Of a DNA stretch of 64,000 bases, positions 55,692 through 64,000 are shown in pieces; the first letter of the stretch is position 1, and each line of letters begins with the position of its first letter. The notes beneath the pieces are model-generated. The model was given only the letters and a program-made list of their open reading frames with translations, was not told where the DNA came from and ran no database searches. Position numbers and translations under genes: made by a program. Where the stretch lies: assembly GCF_916619195.1 (NCBI RefSeq), contig NZ_CAKAKL010000006.1:1-64000 (forward strand), written 5' to 3'. This DNA is from Inquilinus sp. Marseille-Q2685 (GTDB lineage Bacteria > Pseudomonadota > Alphaproteobacteria > DSM-16000 > Inquilinaceae).

Positions 55692-56174
55692 ATGACGATC
55701 AAGGTTGGCGACCGCATCCCGTCGGTCACGCTGAAATACCTCGGCAAGGAGGGCATGGCCGAGATCAACACCGACGACCTGTTCAAGGGCAAGACGGTCG
55801 CCCTGTTCGCGGTGCCGGGCGCCTTCACCCCGACCTGCTCGGCCAAGCACCTGCCGAGCTTCGTCAACAATGCCGAGGCGCTGAAGGCCAAGGGCGTCGA
55901 CACGATCGCCTGCCTGGCGGTGAACGACCCCTTCGTGATGAAGGCCTGGGCCGACAGGAACGAGGTCGGCGAGACCGTGTTCATGCTGCCGGACGGCAAC
56001 GCCACCCTGACCAAGGCGCTGGGGCTGGAGATGGACGGGTCGGGCTACGGCCTGGGCACCCGGTCGCAGCGCTTCGCCCTGATCGCCAAGGACGGCGTCG
56101 TCACCCATCTCGGCGTCGAGAAGCCGGGCGCCTTCGAGGTGTCGAGCGGCGAGGCCATCCTGGCGGCGCTGTAA
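55692..56174 (+). CDS. Peroxiredoxin (Prx5/hybrid type)
   Basis: A 160-residue thiol peroxidase that reduces hydroperoxides. The peroxidatic cysteine is C49 in AFTPTCSAKHLP, with the Thr and Pro of the PxxxTxxC pattern. A further cysteine, C74 (DTIACLAVN), may resolve the sulfenate. The end KPGAFEVSSGEAILAAL is the family C-terminus. It probably draws electrons from glutathione or thioredoxin, and possibly from the upstream DsbD-type protein if exported; no signal peptide is present, so it is cytosolic. Confidence 0.95.
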   Translation: MTIKVGDRIPSVTLKYLGKEGMAEINTDDLFKGKTVALFAVPGAFTPTCSAKHLPSFVNNAEALKAKGVDTIACLAVNDPFVMKAWADRNEVGETVFMLPDGNATLTKALGLEMDGSGYGLGTRSQRFALIAKDGVVTHLGVEKPGAFEVSSGEAILAAL

Positions 56175-56189
56175 ACGCGCTTCTTTCGT

Positions 56190-56287
56190 CCCCTTTTCCT
56201 GTCATGCCCGGGCTTGACCCGGGCATCCAGAGAGCGTCGACACCCTCTGGATTGCCGGGTCAAGCCCGGCAATGACAGGAAAAGGGG
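56190..56287. repeat. Alphaproteobacterial-type palindromic repeat, second copy
   Basis: Perfect 16-base outer arms (CCCCTTTTCCTGTCAT / ATGACAGGAAAAGGGG) enclose CCCGGGCTTGACCCGGGC and CCGGGTCAAGCCCGGC. Same family as 52575-52651 and convergent between the peroxiredoxin and dehydrogenase genes, so it may serve both as terminator. Confidence 0.8.
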
Positions 56288-56300
56288 AGTCGGGCCGTCC

Positions 56301-57299
56301 CTACGCCGCCTCCATCTCGACCGTGATCCGCACGCCGAGTTGCTCGAACCGCGCGATCGCCGCCTCGGGCGCGACCAGGGTCTCGGGCAGGGCCAGGCCG
56401 CCGGCCGGCAGCGGCTGGCCGTCGAGGCCCAGGACGCGCTCGGCAATGACCACGGCGCCCAGCGCCGTCATATGGTCCACCCCCTTCGGGTCCGACACCA
56501 GGATCCGCCGCCGGGCCCGCTGTCCCGACCGCAGTACCCCGTCGATCTCGATCAGGCCCTCATGCGAGGCGCGGCCGCCGGCCCGGGTGCCGATCGAGTC
56601 GCCCTCGCCGAAATCGAAGCGGACATCGGGGGCGCCGGTGATCGCCGCCAGGCTGGGCACGTCGAGCGCGGCCAGGGGCTGCACCGTAGCCTCCAATCCT
56701 TCGGCCAGGCGCAGGGTGCGGGCGTGGTCGCCGGCCTCGACCCAGGCCCATTGTCCGGCCCGGCGCAGCAGGGCCCGGCCGGAGAAGGACGCGGCATCGG
56801 CGGCGCTCATCGGCCCGACCGAATCCGCCGCGTCGTAGAGGGCGGCCATGGCGACGGAGTCGATCCGGTCGAAATCCACGATCGCCGGCCGGGCCGCCAG
56901 GATCAGCACCCCGGCCGCCCAGTGCCCGGCCAGCACGACCGGCCGCCGCGGCGGCGCATGCAGCGCCGCGAACACCGCGGGCCCGGTCTCCTCCACCACC
57001 TTGGTGATGCCGATATGGGCGGCGCCCTGCGCCATGGCGGCCTGGATCAGCGCGTCGCCGCGGTCCTGCAGCGCCGCCACGATCAGGTCGACCGGCCCGA
57101 GATCGGCCAACGCCGCCGCCGGGTCGGCGACGTCGAGCCGTTGGGTCGCCGCCCCGATCTCCCGCGCCAGCGCGGCGCCGGACTCCGGCGACCGCCCCGC
57201 CAGGATGATCTCGAGATCCGGCGCCGCCCGGCGCAGATACCGGGCGACGGTGCCGCCGACCACGCCGTATCCGCCGGCGATCAGGACTCGCTGAACCAT
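56301..57299 (-). CDS. Saccharopine-dehydrogenase-like NAD(P)-binding protein
   Basis: A 332-residue protein with an N-terminal Rossmann fold (VLIAGGYGVVGGTVARYLRR). A following segment, IILAGRSPESGAALAREIGA, resembles saccharopine dehydrogenases and trans-acting enoyl reductases. The C-terminal half is the catalytic or dimerisation domain. The reaction is unknown. A 13-base AT-rich palindrome sits upstream of its start, suggesting control by a small dimeric repressor. Confidence 0.8.
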   Translation of the reverse strand: MVQRVLIAGGYGVVGGTVARYLRRAAPDLEIILAGRSPESGAALAREIGAATQRLDVADPAAALADLGPVDLIVAALQDRGDALIQAAMAQGAAHIGITKVVEETGPAVFAALHAPPRRPVVLAGHWAAGVLILAARPAIVDFDRIDSVAMAALYDAADSVGPMSAADAASFSGRALLRRAGQWAWVEAGDHARTLRLAEGLEATVQPLAALDVPSLAAITGAPDVRFDFGEGDSIGTRAGGRASHEGLIEIDGVLRSGQRARRRILVSDPKGVDHMTALGAVVIAERVLGLDGQPLPAGGLALPETLVAPEAAIARFEQLGVRITVEMEAA

Positions 57300-57336
57300 G
57301 ATCCTTCCCCTTCTCCCAGGCCGCCATGCGGCGATA

Positions 57337-57349
57337 TTACTAATAGTAA
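57337..57349. promoter_or_regulatory. Putative operator TTACTAATAGTAA
   Basis: Six-base arms around a central A, in a sharply AT-rich stretch (57333-57366) within GC-rich DNA, 38 bases upstream of the dehydrogenase-like gene. The ACTA/TAGT arms suit HxlR-, TetR- or MarR-type dimers. No such regulator is encoded next to it. Confidence 0.5.
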
Positions 57350-57385
57350 CTTACCATTCGTAATATGGAGGGAGGATGGTCCGGA

Positions 57386-57898
57386 TCAAGCCTCGGCCGG
57401 CGCCAGACCGCGGCCGAACTCGCGCAGGCCTTTCCGCGCCAGCTCGTCGACGCGCTCGTTCTCGGCGTGGCCGGCATGGCCGCGGGTCCATTCCCAGCGG
57501 ATCTTGTGCGGTGCGGCGGCGGCGTCGAGCCGCTGCCACAGGTCGACATTCTTCACCGGCTTGCGGTCGGCGGTGACCCAGCCGCGCGCCTTCCAGCCCT
57601 TCAGCCACTGCATCACGCCGTTGCGGACATACTGGCTGTCGGTGGTCAGCACCGCGTCGACCGGGCGCTTCATCGCCTCCAGCGCCTGGATCGCCGCCAT
57701 CAGTTCCATGCGGTTGTTGGTGGTCAGCGTCTCGCCGCCATAGAGCTCGCGCTCGATCTCGCCCATGCGCAGCAGCACGCCCCACCCGCCGGGGCCGGGA
57801 TTGCCGCTGCAGGCGCCGTCGGTGAAGATCTCGACCTTAGGAAGTTTCTGGGGCGGCAGCTTCATCGGCTTCTTCGTCGTCGCGGCGGTGTCGGTCAC
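57386..57898 (-). CDS. rnhA: Ribonuclease HI
   Basis: A 170-residue enzyme that cleaves the RNA strand of RNA-DNA hybrids. Catalytic acids are D27 ([14 protein letters not shown]), E65 (RMELMAA), D87 (TDSQYV) and D151 (ENERVDELA); the HAGHAENE loop histidine is present. I start it at the GTG at 57898, which overlaps the thrB stop by 4 bases, for coupling. An ATG 33 bases downstream is the alternative and gives a family-typical start. Confidence 0.95.
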   Translation of the reverse strand: MTDTAATTKKPMKLPPQKLPKVEIFTDGACSGNPGPGGWGVLLRMGEIERELYGGETLTTNNRMELMAAIQALEAMKRPVDAVLTTDSQYVRNGVMQWLKGWKARGWVTADRKPVKNVDLWQRLDAAAAPHKIRWEWTRGHAGHAENERVDELARKGLREFGRGLAPAEA

Positions 57899-58860
57899 GG
57901 GTCGATCCCATAGGCGGCCACGCTGGTGACCTGCTGGTGGAAGCGCAGCTTGCGCCAGTATTCGAGCGGGTCCTTCGGCCGGACGAAGGCGCCCGGCGGG
58001 TGGTTCAGCCAGTCGTAGAGCCGGGTCAGCAGGAAGCGCAGCGCGTTGCCGCGGGCCAGGAGCGGCAGGGCCGCGACCTCGGCCGGCGACAGCGGCCGTT
58101 CGGCCCGATAGCCGGACAGCAGCAGCCGCGCCTTGGTGACGTTGAAGGCGCCGTCCGGCTCGAAGCACCAGGCGTTCAGGCAAATCGACAGATCGTAGGC
58201 CAGCATGTCGGTGCAGGCGAAGTAGAAGTCGATCAGCCCGGACAGGCGGCCGTCGCGGAAGAACACGTTGTCCGGGAACAGGTCGGCATGGATCAGCCCG
58301 ACCGGCAGGTCCGTCGGCCACCGCGCCTCGAGGAAGGCGAGCTCGCGGGTGATGCCCTCGGCGAGGCCGGGCGTCACGGTGTCGGCGCGGTCGGCGCAAT
58401 CCGCCACCAGGCGGCGCCAGCCGTCGAGCGACAGGTTGTTCGGCCGGGTCATCGGGAAATCGGCCCCGGCCTCGTGCATGCGGGCCAGCGCCGGGCCCAG
58501 GGCCTGGCAGTGCCAGGGCTGGATCCGCTTCGGCCACAGCCCGTCGAGGAAGGTGACGATCACCGCCGGCCGCCCGGCCAGGCGGCGCAGCGCCTGACCG
58601 TCGCGGGCGGCGACCGGCTGCGGGCATTCGATACCACGCGCCGCCAGATGCTGCATGAGGCCGAGGAAGAAGGGCAGGTCGGCCTCGGCCACCCGCTTCT
58701 CGTAGAGCGTCAGGATATGCGGCCCGGCCGTGGTCACCAGCAGGTAGTTGGAGTTCTCGACGCCCTCGGCGATGCCCTTCAGCGACAGGACGGAGCCGAT
58801 GTCGTACTGCGCCACGAAGGCGGCGACATCCTCGTCGGTGACTTCGGTGTAGACGGCCAT
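57895..58860 (-). CDS. thrB: Homoserine kinase (ThrB, choline-kinase-like fold)
   Basis: A 321-residue kinase that phosphorylates homoserine in threonine synthesis. It is the APH/choline-kinase-like form found in alphaproteobacteria rather than the GHMP form. Blocks are [20 protein letters not shown], the Brenner-like [17 protein letters not shown] (catalytic Asp) and [19 protein letters not shown] (metal Asp). It sits in the ispH-(KamA)-thrB-rnhA run and is coupled to rnhA by a GTGA overlap. Confidence 0.95.
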   Translation of the reverse strand: MAVYTEVTDEDVAAFVAQYDIGSVLSLKGIAEGVENSNYLLVTTAGPHILTLYEKRVAEADLPFFLGLMQHLAARGIECPQPVAARDGQALRRLAGRPAVIVTFLDGLWPKRIQPWHCQALGPALARMHEAGADFPMTRPNNLSLDGWRRLVADCADRADTVTPGLAEGITRELAFLEARWPTDLPVGLIHADLFPDNVFFRDGRLSGLIDFYFACTDMLAYDLSICLNAWCFEPDGAFNVTKARLLLSGYRAERPLSPAEVAALPLLARGNALRFLLTRLYDWLNHPPGAFVRPKDPLEYWRKLRFHQQVTSVAAYGIDP

Positions 58861-58939
58861 GGATCGCCCGGTGAAAACGGCTGAGCCGCCTTCATAGAGC
58901 GAGAGGGGACGGCTTGTCGAAGGAAGAGACGCAGACGCC

Positions 58940-60004
58940 TCAGCCCTTCGGCGGATAGGCGTGGCGGCTGCCGTTCGGGTCCTCGACCGACCAGCCTTCG
59001 GCGTCGGAGCCGTCGAGATAGTCCGGCCCGACCGGCACCTTGCCGCGGCCGCCCGGGATGTCGAGCACATAGGTCGGCTGGGCCAGGCCCGACAGCCGGC
59101 CGCGCAGCGCCTTCATGATCCGGCGCCCGTCCTCGATCCCGGTGCGGAACTGGGCCGTGCCGGGGGCGAGGTCGCCGTGATGCAGGTAGTAGGGCTTGAT
59201 CCTGAGGCGCACGAAGTCGCGGAACAGCTGCTCCAGCACCGCCGGGTCGTCGTTGACGCCGCGCAGCAGCACGGTCTGCGACACCAGGGCGACGCCGGCA
59301 TCGGCCAGGCGGCGGATCGCATCCCGGGCCGCGGGCGTCAGCTCGCGCGGATGGTTGCTGTGGACGGCCAGCCAGACGGCGCTGTCCCGCGCCTGCAGCG
59401 CCGCCACCAGCTCCGGCGTCACCCGCTCCGGCTCCACCACCGGCACCCGGCTGTGCAGCCGGACCACGCCGAGATGCGGGATGGCGTCGAGCCGCGCCAC
59501 GACATCGGCCAGGCGCCGCGGCGCCAGCATCAGCGGGTCGCCGCCGGTCAGGATCGCCTCCCACACCTGCGGCCGGGCGCGGATGTAGCCGATCGCGGCG
59601 GCGAGATCGTCCTCGCCCATCGCCTCGCCGCCCGGCCCGACCATCTCGCGCCGGAAGCAGAAGCGGCAATAGACCGGGCAGGCGTGCAGCAGCTTCAGCA
59701 GCACGCGGTCCGGATAGCGGTGGACCAGCCCCGGGATCGGGCTGTGGGCGCCGTCGCCGATCGGGTCGGCCAGCTCCTCGGGCCTCGTCTCCAGCTCGGC
59801 CCCGCAAGGCACGAACTGGCGTGCGATCGGGTCGGCCGGATCGGCCGGGTCGACCAGGTCCGCCATCGTCGGCGTCACCGCGATGGCGTAACGCTGCGCC
59901 ACGTCGCGCAGCTCCGCCAGGCGCTCATGCCCCGCCAGGCCGGCCTCGACCAATGATTCGGGGCTCCGCAGGCGCTGCGGAGGAAGATGTCCGTCCTTGG
60001 GCAT
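58940..60004 (-). CDS. Lysine-2,3-aminomutase-family radical SAM enzyme (KamA/EpmB)
   Basis: A 354-residue radical SAM protein. The [4Fe-4S] cluster cysteines are C109, C113 and C116 ([14 protein letters not shown]). [16 protein letters not shown] and [15 protein letters not shown] form the barrel. The PLP lysine is in [12 protein letters not shown]. At this length it is nearer EpmB (lysine-34 beta-lysylation of EF-P) than the ~416-residue lysine fermentation enzyme. No efp or epmA is adjacent. It begins 2 bases after the ispH stop. Confidence 0.9.
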   Translation of the reverse strand: MPKDGHLPPQRLRSPESLVEAGLAGHERLAELRDVAQRYAIAVTPTMADLVDPADPADPIARQFVPCGAELETRPEELADPIGDGAHSPIPGLVHRYPDRVLLKLLHACPVYCRFCFRREMVGPGGEAMGEDDLAAAIGYIRARPQVWEAILTGGDPLMLAPRRLADVVARLDAIPHLGVVRLHSRVPVVEPERVTPELVAALQARDSAVWLAVHSNHPRELTPAARDAIRRLADAGVALVSQTVLLRGVNDDPAVLEQLFRDFVRLRIKPYYLHHGDLAPGTAQFRTGIEDGRRIMKALRGRLSGLAQPTYVLDIPGGRGKVPVGPDYLDGSDAEGWSVEDPNGSRHAYPPKG

Positions 60005-60006
60005 GG

Positions 60007-60993
60007 TCAGACGGCGCTGAGCTCGCGCGGCAGCTTGAAGGTGATGGTCTCGACCGTGACCGGCTCGGACTGGATGGTGACGGCGTAGCGCTTGTGCAGC
60101 TCGCTCATCACCTCCTCGACCAGCACCTCGGGTGCCGAGGCGCCGGCGGTGACGCCGAGGGTGCCGATACCGTCGAACCAGGACCAGTCGAGATCGGCCG
60201 CGCGCTGCACCAGCATCGCCTTGTCGCAGCCGGCCCGGCGCGCGACCTCGACCAGCCGCACCGAGTTGGAGGAGTTCGGCGCGCCGATCACCAGCACCGC
60301 GTCGCAATGCGGCGCGATCTCCTTGATCGCCTCCTGCCGGTTGGTGGTGGCGTAGCAGATGTCCTGCTTGTTCGGCGCCGAGATGGTCGGGAACTTCGCC
60401 TTCAGCGCGTCGACGATCTCGACCGTGTCGTCCAGCGACAGCGTCGTCTGGGTGGCGAAGGCGAGGTTGTCGGGGTCGTCGACCTCCAGCGTCGCCACGT
60501 CCTCGACCGATTCGACCAGCCGCACCGCGCCGGGCGGCAGCTGGCCCATGGTGCCGATCACCTCCGGGTGGCCGGCATGGCCGATCAGGATCACGGTGTG
60601 GCCGGTGCGGTAGTGCCGCTCCGCCTCGCGATGCACCTTGCTGACCAGAGGGCAGGTGGCGTCGAGATACAGCAGCTTGCGCCGCTCCGCCTCCGCCGGC
60701 ACCGACTTGGGCACGCCATGGGCGGAGAACACCACCGGCGCGTCGTCCGGCACCTCGTCCAGCTCCTCGACGAAGATCGCGCCCTTGGCCTCCAGCGTCT
60801 CGACCACGAAGCGGTTGTGCACGATCTCGTGCCGGACATAGACCGGGGCGCCGTATTTCTCGATCGCCCGCTCGACGATCTGGATGGCGCGGTCGACCCC
60901 GGCGCAGAACCCGCGCGGCGAGGCCAGCATCACCGTCAAGGACGGCCGCGCGTCCCGCGCCTCCGCGCCTGCGCTTGTGCCAGCCTGTGCCAT
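60007..60993 (-). CDS. ispH: 4-hydroxy-3-methylbut-2-enyl diphosphate reductase
   Basis: A 328-residue [4Fe-4S] enzyme for the last step of the MEP pathway, making IPP and DMAPP. Cluster cysteines are C30 (RGFCAGV), C114 (DATCPLV) and C213 ([11 protein letters not shown]). The active-site glutamate region VVFSAHGVP is intact. An N-terminal ~18-residue extension precedes the family start. It heads a run of genes (KamA-like, thrB, rnhA) read in the same direction. Confidence 0.97.
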   Translation of the reverse strand: MAQAGTSAGAEARDARPSLTVMLASPRGFCAGVDRAIQIVERAIEKYGAPVYVRHEIVHNRFVVETLEAKGAIFVEELDEVPDDAPVVFSAHGVPKSVPAEAERRKLLYLDATCPLVSKVHREAERHYRTGHTVILIGHAGHPEVIGTMGQLPPGAVRLVESVEDVATLEVDDPDNLAFATQTTLSLDDTVEIVDALKAKFPTISAPNKQDICYATTNRQEAIKEIAPHCDAVLVIGAPNSSNSVRLVEVARRAGCDKAMLVQRAADLDWSWFDGIGTLGVTAGASAPEVLVEEVMSELHKRYAVTIQSEPVTVETITFKLPRELSAV

Positions 60994-61031
60994 TTCCTAT
61001 GGTCCTGAACCCGTTGTTGAAGGAGAGGGCG

Positions 61032-61733
61032 ATGCCCGCCGAAGTCTCGCGCCGCGACCCTAATATAGGTGCTCTCTCAAGGAAAGCGCGGTACGGCGTC
61101 TCAGGGCGCCTTCGGGCCGGCGGTTCCGTCCTCCTGCTCGCAGGCCTAGCAGCCTGTGGTGGCGAGAATGCGGCGCAGCGGGCCGGGCTGCGCTGCCCGC
61201 AGATCGTCATCCCGCAGGAGGCCGCGATCTACGACGTGGTGCGCAACAACAGCACCAACCCGAAGGACGTGCTGGTCGAAGCCCGGATCACCAACACCCG
61301 CGGCGACTGCACCTATGGCGACAACGCCGTGACCATGGATGTGAACGTCGAGTTCACCGCCTGGCGCGGCCCGGCGGCCTGGCTGGAGAAGGACGTCCCG
61401 GCCCAGTATTTCGTCGCCGTCACCGACGCGCAGGACCGGATCCTGAACAAGGCCAATTTCGACGTGAAGATCCCGGTGCCGCGGCTGCAGGTCACCCCGC
61501 GCGAGACCATCCAGGAGCCGCTGGAGCAGGTGATCCCGGTCTCCAGCCCGGCCGAGGGCGGCTCCTACAAGATCATGATCGGCTTCCAGCTGACGCCGCA
61601 GCAGCTCGAGTTCAACAAGCACCGCAACGACCCGCGGACGCCCGGCGCCGCCGCCCAGGCCGCCGGCCGCCGCACCATCGCCCCGGTGGTCCCCGATCCG
61701 CGCGATCCGGACACGAGCGCCCCGCCGCAATGA
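61032..61733 (+). CDS. Putative lipoprotein, unknown function
   Basis: A 233-residue protein with a lipoprotein-like signal: a long charged N-terminus, SVLLLAGLAAC lipobox, and then a mature region rich in beta strands (EARITNTRGDCTYG, VNVEFTAWRGPAAWLEKDVP, NFDVKIPVPRLQVTP). The C-terminus is Pro/Asp rich. No family recognised. The start at 61032 has GAAGGAGAGGG. It diverges from ispH and ends about 95 bases before the riboswitch. Confidence 0.75.
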   Translation: MPAEVSRRDPNIGALSRKARYGVSGRLRAGGSVLLLAGLAACGGENAAQRAGLRCPQIVIPQEAAIYDVVRNNSTNPKDVLVEARITNTRGDCTYGDNAVTMDVNVEFTAWRGPAAWLEKDVPAQYFVAVTDAQDRILNKANFDVKIPVPRLQVTPRETIQEPLEQVIPVSSPAEGGSYKIMIGFQLTPQQLEFNKHRNDPRTPGAAAQAAGRRTIAPVVPDPRDPDTSAPPQ

Positions 61734-61827
61734 GAAATGACGGAAGCAGGCCCGTAACCGTCGCGGATTGACTTTTCCGGCGCGACGGACGAGTGTCCGC
61801 CTGCGCATTGATACGGCCTACGACCCT

Positions 61828-62025
61828 GGCGGGAGAGACCGGGACCGTGTGACAGCGGGACCGGCGCCGAAGGAGCAAACGCCCCGGAAACTCTCAGGCC
61901 AAAGGACCGCCAAGGGTAAGGCACTCTGGAGAGCAGGCATCGGCGCCCGCCGCTGCCTCACCGATGGGGTAAGCCGGACAGAGTTCCCGGCGATTCTCTC
62001 AGGTCCCAGACAGAGGGGGTGGCGC
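61828..62025 (+). promoter_or_regulatory. Tandem glycine riboswitch upstream of gcvT
   Basis: Two consecutive glycine aptamers are recognisable. The first has GGGAGAGACCGGGACC, GCCGAAGGAGCAAAC and CTCTCAGGCCAAAGGACC; it ends GCACTCTGGAGAGCA. The second follows at once with GCCGATGGGGTAAGCC-type sequence, GATTCTCTCAGGTCCCAGAC and a purine-rich AGAGGGGG. The arrangement directly upstream of the glycine-cleavage operon is the classic one. The second aptamer's P1 leads into the gcvT leader, so glycine binding should switch on expression. Confidence 0.93.
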
Positions 62026-62073
62026 GCGGGATGGTCCCGCACGCCCCAACTTTGTCGACGAGGACCCGGGACC

Positions 62074-63192
62074 GTGACCGATACCCCCCTGCAGCGCACG
62101 CCTCTTTTCGACCTTCACGTCGAGCTCGGCGCCAAGCTGGTCCCCTTCGCCGGCTACGAGATGCCGGTGCAGTATCCGGCCGGCATCCTCAAGGAACATC
62201 TGCACACAAGGGACCAGGCCGGGCTGTTCGACGTCAGCCATATGGGCCAGGCTTGGCTGGAGGCCGAGGCGGGGGAGGACGCGGCGCCGCTGATCGAGAC
62301 GCTGCTGCCGGGCGACATCGCCGCGCTGGCGCCGGGTCGCATCCGTTATTCCCTGCTGCTGAACGACGCGGGCGGCATCCTCGACGACCTGATGGTGACC
62401 CGGACGCCCGACCCGTCGCGGCTGTTCCTGGTGGTCAACGCCGCCTGCAAGGACGCCGACTTCGCCCATATCGCGGCGAAGCTGGCCGGCCGCGCCCGGC
62501 TGGTGCGGCTGGACGACCGCGGCCTGATCGCGCTGCAGGGCCCGAAGGCCGCCGCGGTGCTGGCCCGCCACGCCTTCGGCGCCGACGACCTGGCCTTCAT
62601 GGAAGCCGGCACCTTCGCGCTGGACCGGGTCGAATGCATGATCAGCCGCTCCGGCTACACCGGCGAGGACGGGTTCGAGATCTCGGTCCCGGCCGAGGAG
62701 GCCGAGCGGATCGCCCGGCTGCTGCTGTCGGAGCCCGAGGTGGCGCCGATCGGCCTCGGCGCCCGCGACTCGCTGCGGCTCGAGGCGGGGCTGTGCCTCT
62801 ACGGCCACGACATCGACACCACCACCACCCCGGTCGAGGCCGGTCTGTCCTGGACCATCGGCAAGCGCCGCCGTGCCGAGGGCGGCTTTCCCGGCGCCGA
62901 CCGCATCCTGAAGCAGCTGGCCGAAGGGCCGGCGCGCAAGCGGGTCGGCATCAGGCCCGAGGGCCGCGCCCCGGCGCGGGAAGGCACGCCGATCCTGACC
63001 GCCGACGGGCGCGAGATCGGCCACGTCACCTCGGGCGGCTTCGGCCCCTCGGTCGGCGGCCCGGTCGCCATGGGCTATGTCGAATCCGGCTTCGCCGCCC
63101 CCGGCACCGCCGTCTCCCTCCTCATCCGCGACAAGGCGCATCCGGCCGTGGTGGCCGCCCTGCCCTTCGTCGCCCCGAACTTCCACCGCTGA
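62074..63192 (+). CDS. gcvT: Glycine cleavage system T protein (aminomethyltransferase)
   Basis: A 372-residue tetrahydrofolate-dependent enzyme that releases ammonia and passes the methylene group from the H-protein-bound intermediate to folate. Blocks are RTPLFDLHVELGAKLVPFAG, AGLFDVSHMGQ, ALQGPKAAAVL, SRSGYTGEDGFEISVP and GLGARDSLRLEAGLCLYGHD. Starts at GTG 62074, giving the family-standard length. It lies 49 bases after the riboswitch and leads the gcvT-H-PA operon. Confidence 0.96.
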   Translation: MTDTPLQRTPLFDLHVELGAKLVPFAGYEMPVQYPAGILKEHLHTRDQAGLFDVSHMGQAWLEAEAGEDAAPLIETLLPGDIAALAPGRIRYSLLLNDAGGILDDLMVTRTPDPSRLFLVVNAACKDADFAHIAAKLAGRARLVRLDDRGLIALQGPKAAAVLARHAFGADDLAFMEAGTFALDRVECMISRSGYTGEDGFEISVPAEEAERIARLLLSEPEVAPIGLGARDSLRLEAGLCLYGHDIDTTTTPVEAGLSWTIGKRRRAEGGFPGADRILKQLAEGPARKRVGIRPEGRAPAREGTPILTADGREIGHVTSGGFGPSVGGPVAMGYVESGFAAPGTAVSLLIRDKAHPAVVAALPFVAPNFHR

Positions 63193-63213
63193 ACGAACAG
63201 GGACGCCAGCAGC

Positions 63214-63591
63214 ATGAGCACGCTTCGGTACACCAAGGACCATGAGTGGATCCGCGTCGAGGGCGACACGGCCACCGTCGGCATCACCGCCTATGCGCAG
63301 GAGCAGCTGGGCGACGTCGTGTTCGTCGAGCTGCCCGAGGTCGGCAAGCAGCTGACCGCCGGCGGCGAGGCCGCGGTGGTCGAATCGGTCAAGGCGGCGA
63401 GCGAGGTCTACGCCCCGGTGGCCGGCGAGGTGGTCGCCGTGAACGAGGCGCTGGTCGGCACGCCGAACCTGGTCAACGAGGATCCGACCGGCGAGGGCTG
63501 GTTCATGAAGATCAGGCTGGCCGATGCCGGCGCGGTCGACGCGCTGCTCGACCAGGCCGCCTATGATGCCTATGTCGAGGGCCTGCACTGA
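63214..63591 (+). CDS. gcvH: Glycine cleavage system H protein
   Basis: A 125-residue lipoyl carrier shuttling the aminomethyl group between P, T and L proteins. The lipoylation lysine is K60 in [15 protein letters not shown], with the preceding [15 protein letters not shown]-terminal [20 protein letters not shown] is typical. Its stop overlaps the next start by 1 base. Confidence 0.97.
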   Translation: MSTLRYTKDHEWIRVEGDTATVGITAYAQEQLGDVVFVELPEVGKQLTAGGEAAVVESVKAASEVYAPVAGEVVAVNEALVGTPNLVNEDPTGEGWFMKIRLADAGAVDALLDQAAYDAYVEGLH

Positions 63592-64000
63592 TGCGTTACC
63601 TGCCCCTGACCGAGGCCGACCGCCGCGAGATGGTCGCGGCGATCGGCGCCGGCTCGGTCGACGACCTGTTCCGCGACGTGCCGCAGAGCGCGCGGCTGCC
63701 CGGCCCCTTGAAGGAGCTGCCGCCGCACCAGGGCGAGCTGGAGGTCGAGCGCGCCCTGGGCACCATGGCGGCGAAGAACGTGCCGGCCGGCTCGGTGCCC
63801 TTCTTCTGCGGCGCCGGCGCCTATCGCCACCACGTCCCGGCCACGGTCGACTACCTGATCCAGCGCGGCGAGTTCCTGACCAGCTACACGCCGTACCAGC
63901 CCGAGGTCACCCAGGGCACGCTGCAGTATCTGTTCGAGTTCCAGACCCAGGTCGCCCTCCTGACCGGGATGGAGGTCGCCAACGCCTCGATGTATGACGG
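63591..64000 (+). CDS. gcvPA: Glycine dehydrogenase (decarboxylating) subunit 1, partial
   Basis: Only the first ~136 residues lie in the window. [19 protein letters not shown] then [20 protein letters not shown] and [20 protein letters not shown] match the N-terminal half-subunit of the split P protein, a PLP enzyme that decarboxylates glycine. The split GcvPA/GcvPB form suits the alphaproteobacterial assignment, although many members of that class use the single-chain GcvP. The gene continues beyond 64000. Confidence 0.93.
   Translation, partial: MRYLPLTEADRREMVAAIGAGSVDDLFRDVPQSARLPGPLKELPPHQGELEVERALGTMAAKNVPAGSVPFFCGAGAYRHHVPATVDYLIQRGEFLTSYTPYQPEVTQGTLQYLFEFQTQVALLTGMEVANASMYD

Noticed and set aside
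53415-56108. Upstream extension of the YqgE frame
   Set aside because: Runs antisense across the DsbD-type gene; the real YqgE start with family sequence is at 53414.

Overview
The window is a GC-rich chromosomal segment of an alphaproteobacterium. The gene repertoire points to the Rhodospirillales and perhaps to an Inquilinus- or Azospirillum-like soil or plant-associated organism: an ispH/thrB/rnhA neighbourhood, gcvT-gcvH-gcvPA behind a tandem glycine riboswitch, YqgE, YciB, a 200-residue group of solute transporters, and dispersed alphaproteobacterial palindromes. The genus is inference only. No rRNA, tRNA or CRISPR array is visible. Coding density is high, and many neighbouring genes overlap by 1-4 bases (ATGA or GTGA), which implies translational coupling.

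Layout. 1-3037: the permease and two ATPases of a peptide/opine-type ABC importer. 3050-6830: a markedly AT-richer island with three unrecognised genes (a HEPN-like protein, a coiled-coil protein and a 272-residue protein). A 20-base sequence found inside it recurs in direct orientation at 9924. 6866-9631: a voltage-gated K+ channel-like protein, a VOC protein and an unknown exported protein, with a large nested palindrome between the last two. 10126-11821: promoter, intrinsic terminator and a solitary phage terminase whose N-terminus looks like a small terminase subunit. 11844-19591: a lipoprotein, an AraC regulator, a LuxR-type response regulator diverging from a membrane hybrid histidine kinase, an SGNH-like protein, a LysE exporter and an HxlR/DUF488 pair. 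19645-25381: a six-haem cytochrome, DUF4112, and a DUF1254 protein diverging from a LysR regulator.

25464-37022 is metabolic: a flavin-type PNPOx protein with an FAH-family hydrolase; a five- or six-gene ynbA/ynbB-like phospholipid operon; a truncated globin; an aldo/keto reductase with its LysR neighbour; kynA-kynB of tryptophan breakdown; a desaturase; and tag with a PLP D-cysteine desulfhydrase-type enzyme. 37195-47376: an ABC exporter, a glycosyltransferase, a DUF559 nuclease bracketed by inverted palindromic repeats, then a LacI-controlled alpha-glucoside locus (GH13 enzyme, binding protein, two permeases, no ATPase gene). 47524-64000: an MFS pump, yciB, a HAD nucleotidase, DUF2147, leuC, yqgE, a DsbD/ScsB-type reductase with a peroxiredoxin, a saccharopine-dehydrogenase-like gene, rnhA-thrB-KamA-ispH, a lipoprotein, and the glycine-cleavage operon, which runs off the window end.

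The most unusual items are: the AT-rich three-gene island; the fused, orphan terminase; a 17-base site duplicated upstream of the response regulator and of a small unannotated reading frame at nearly identical distances; and the DUF559 gene framed by inverted copies of a repeat dispersed through the window.
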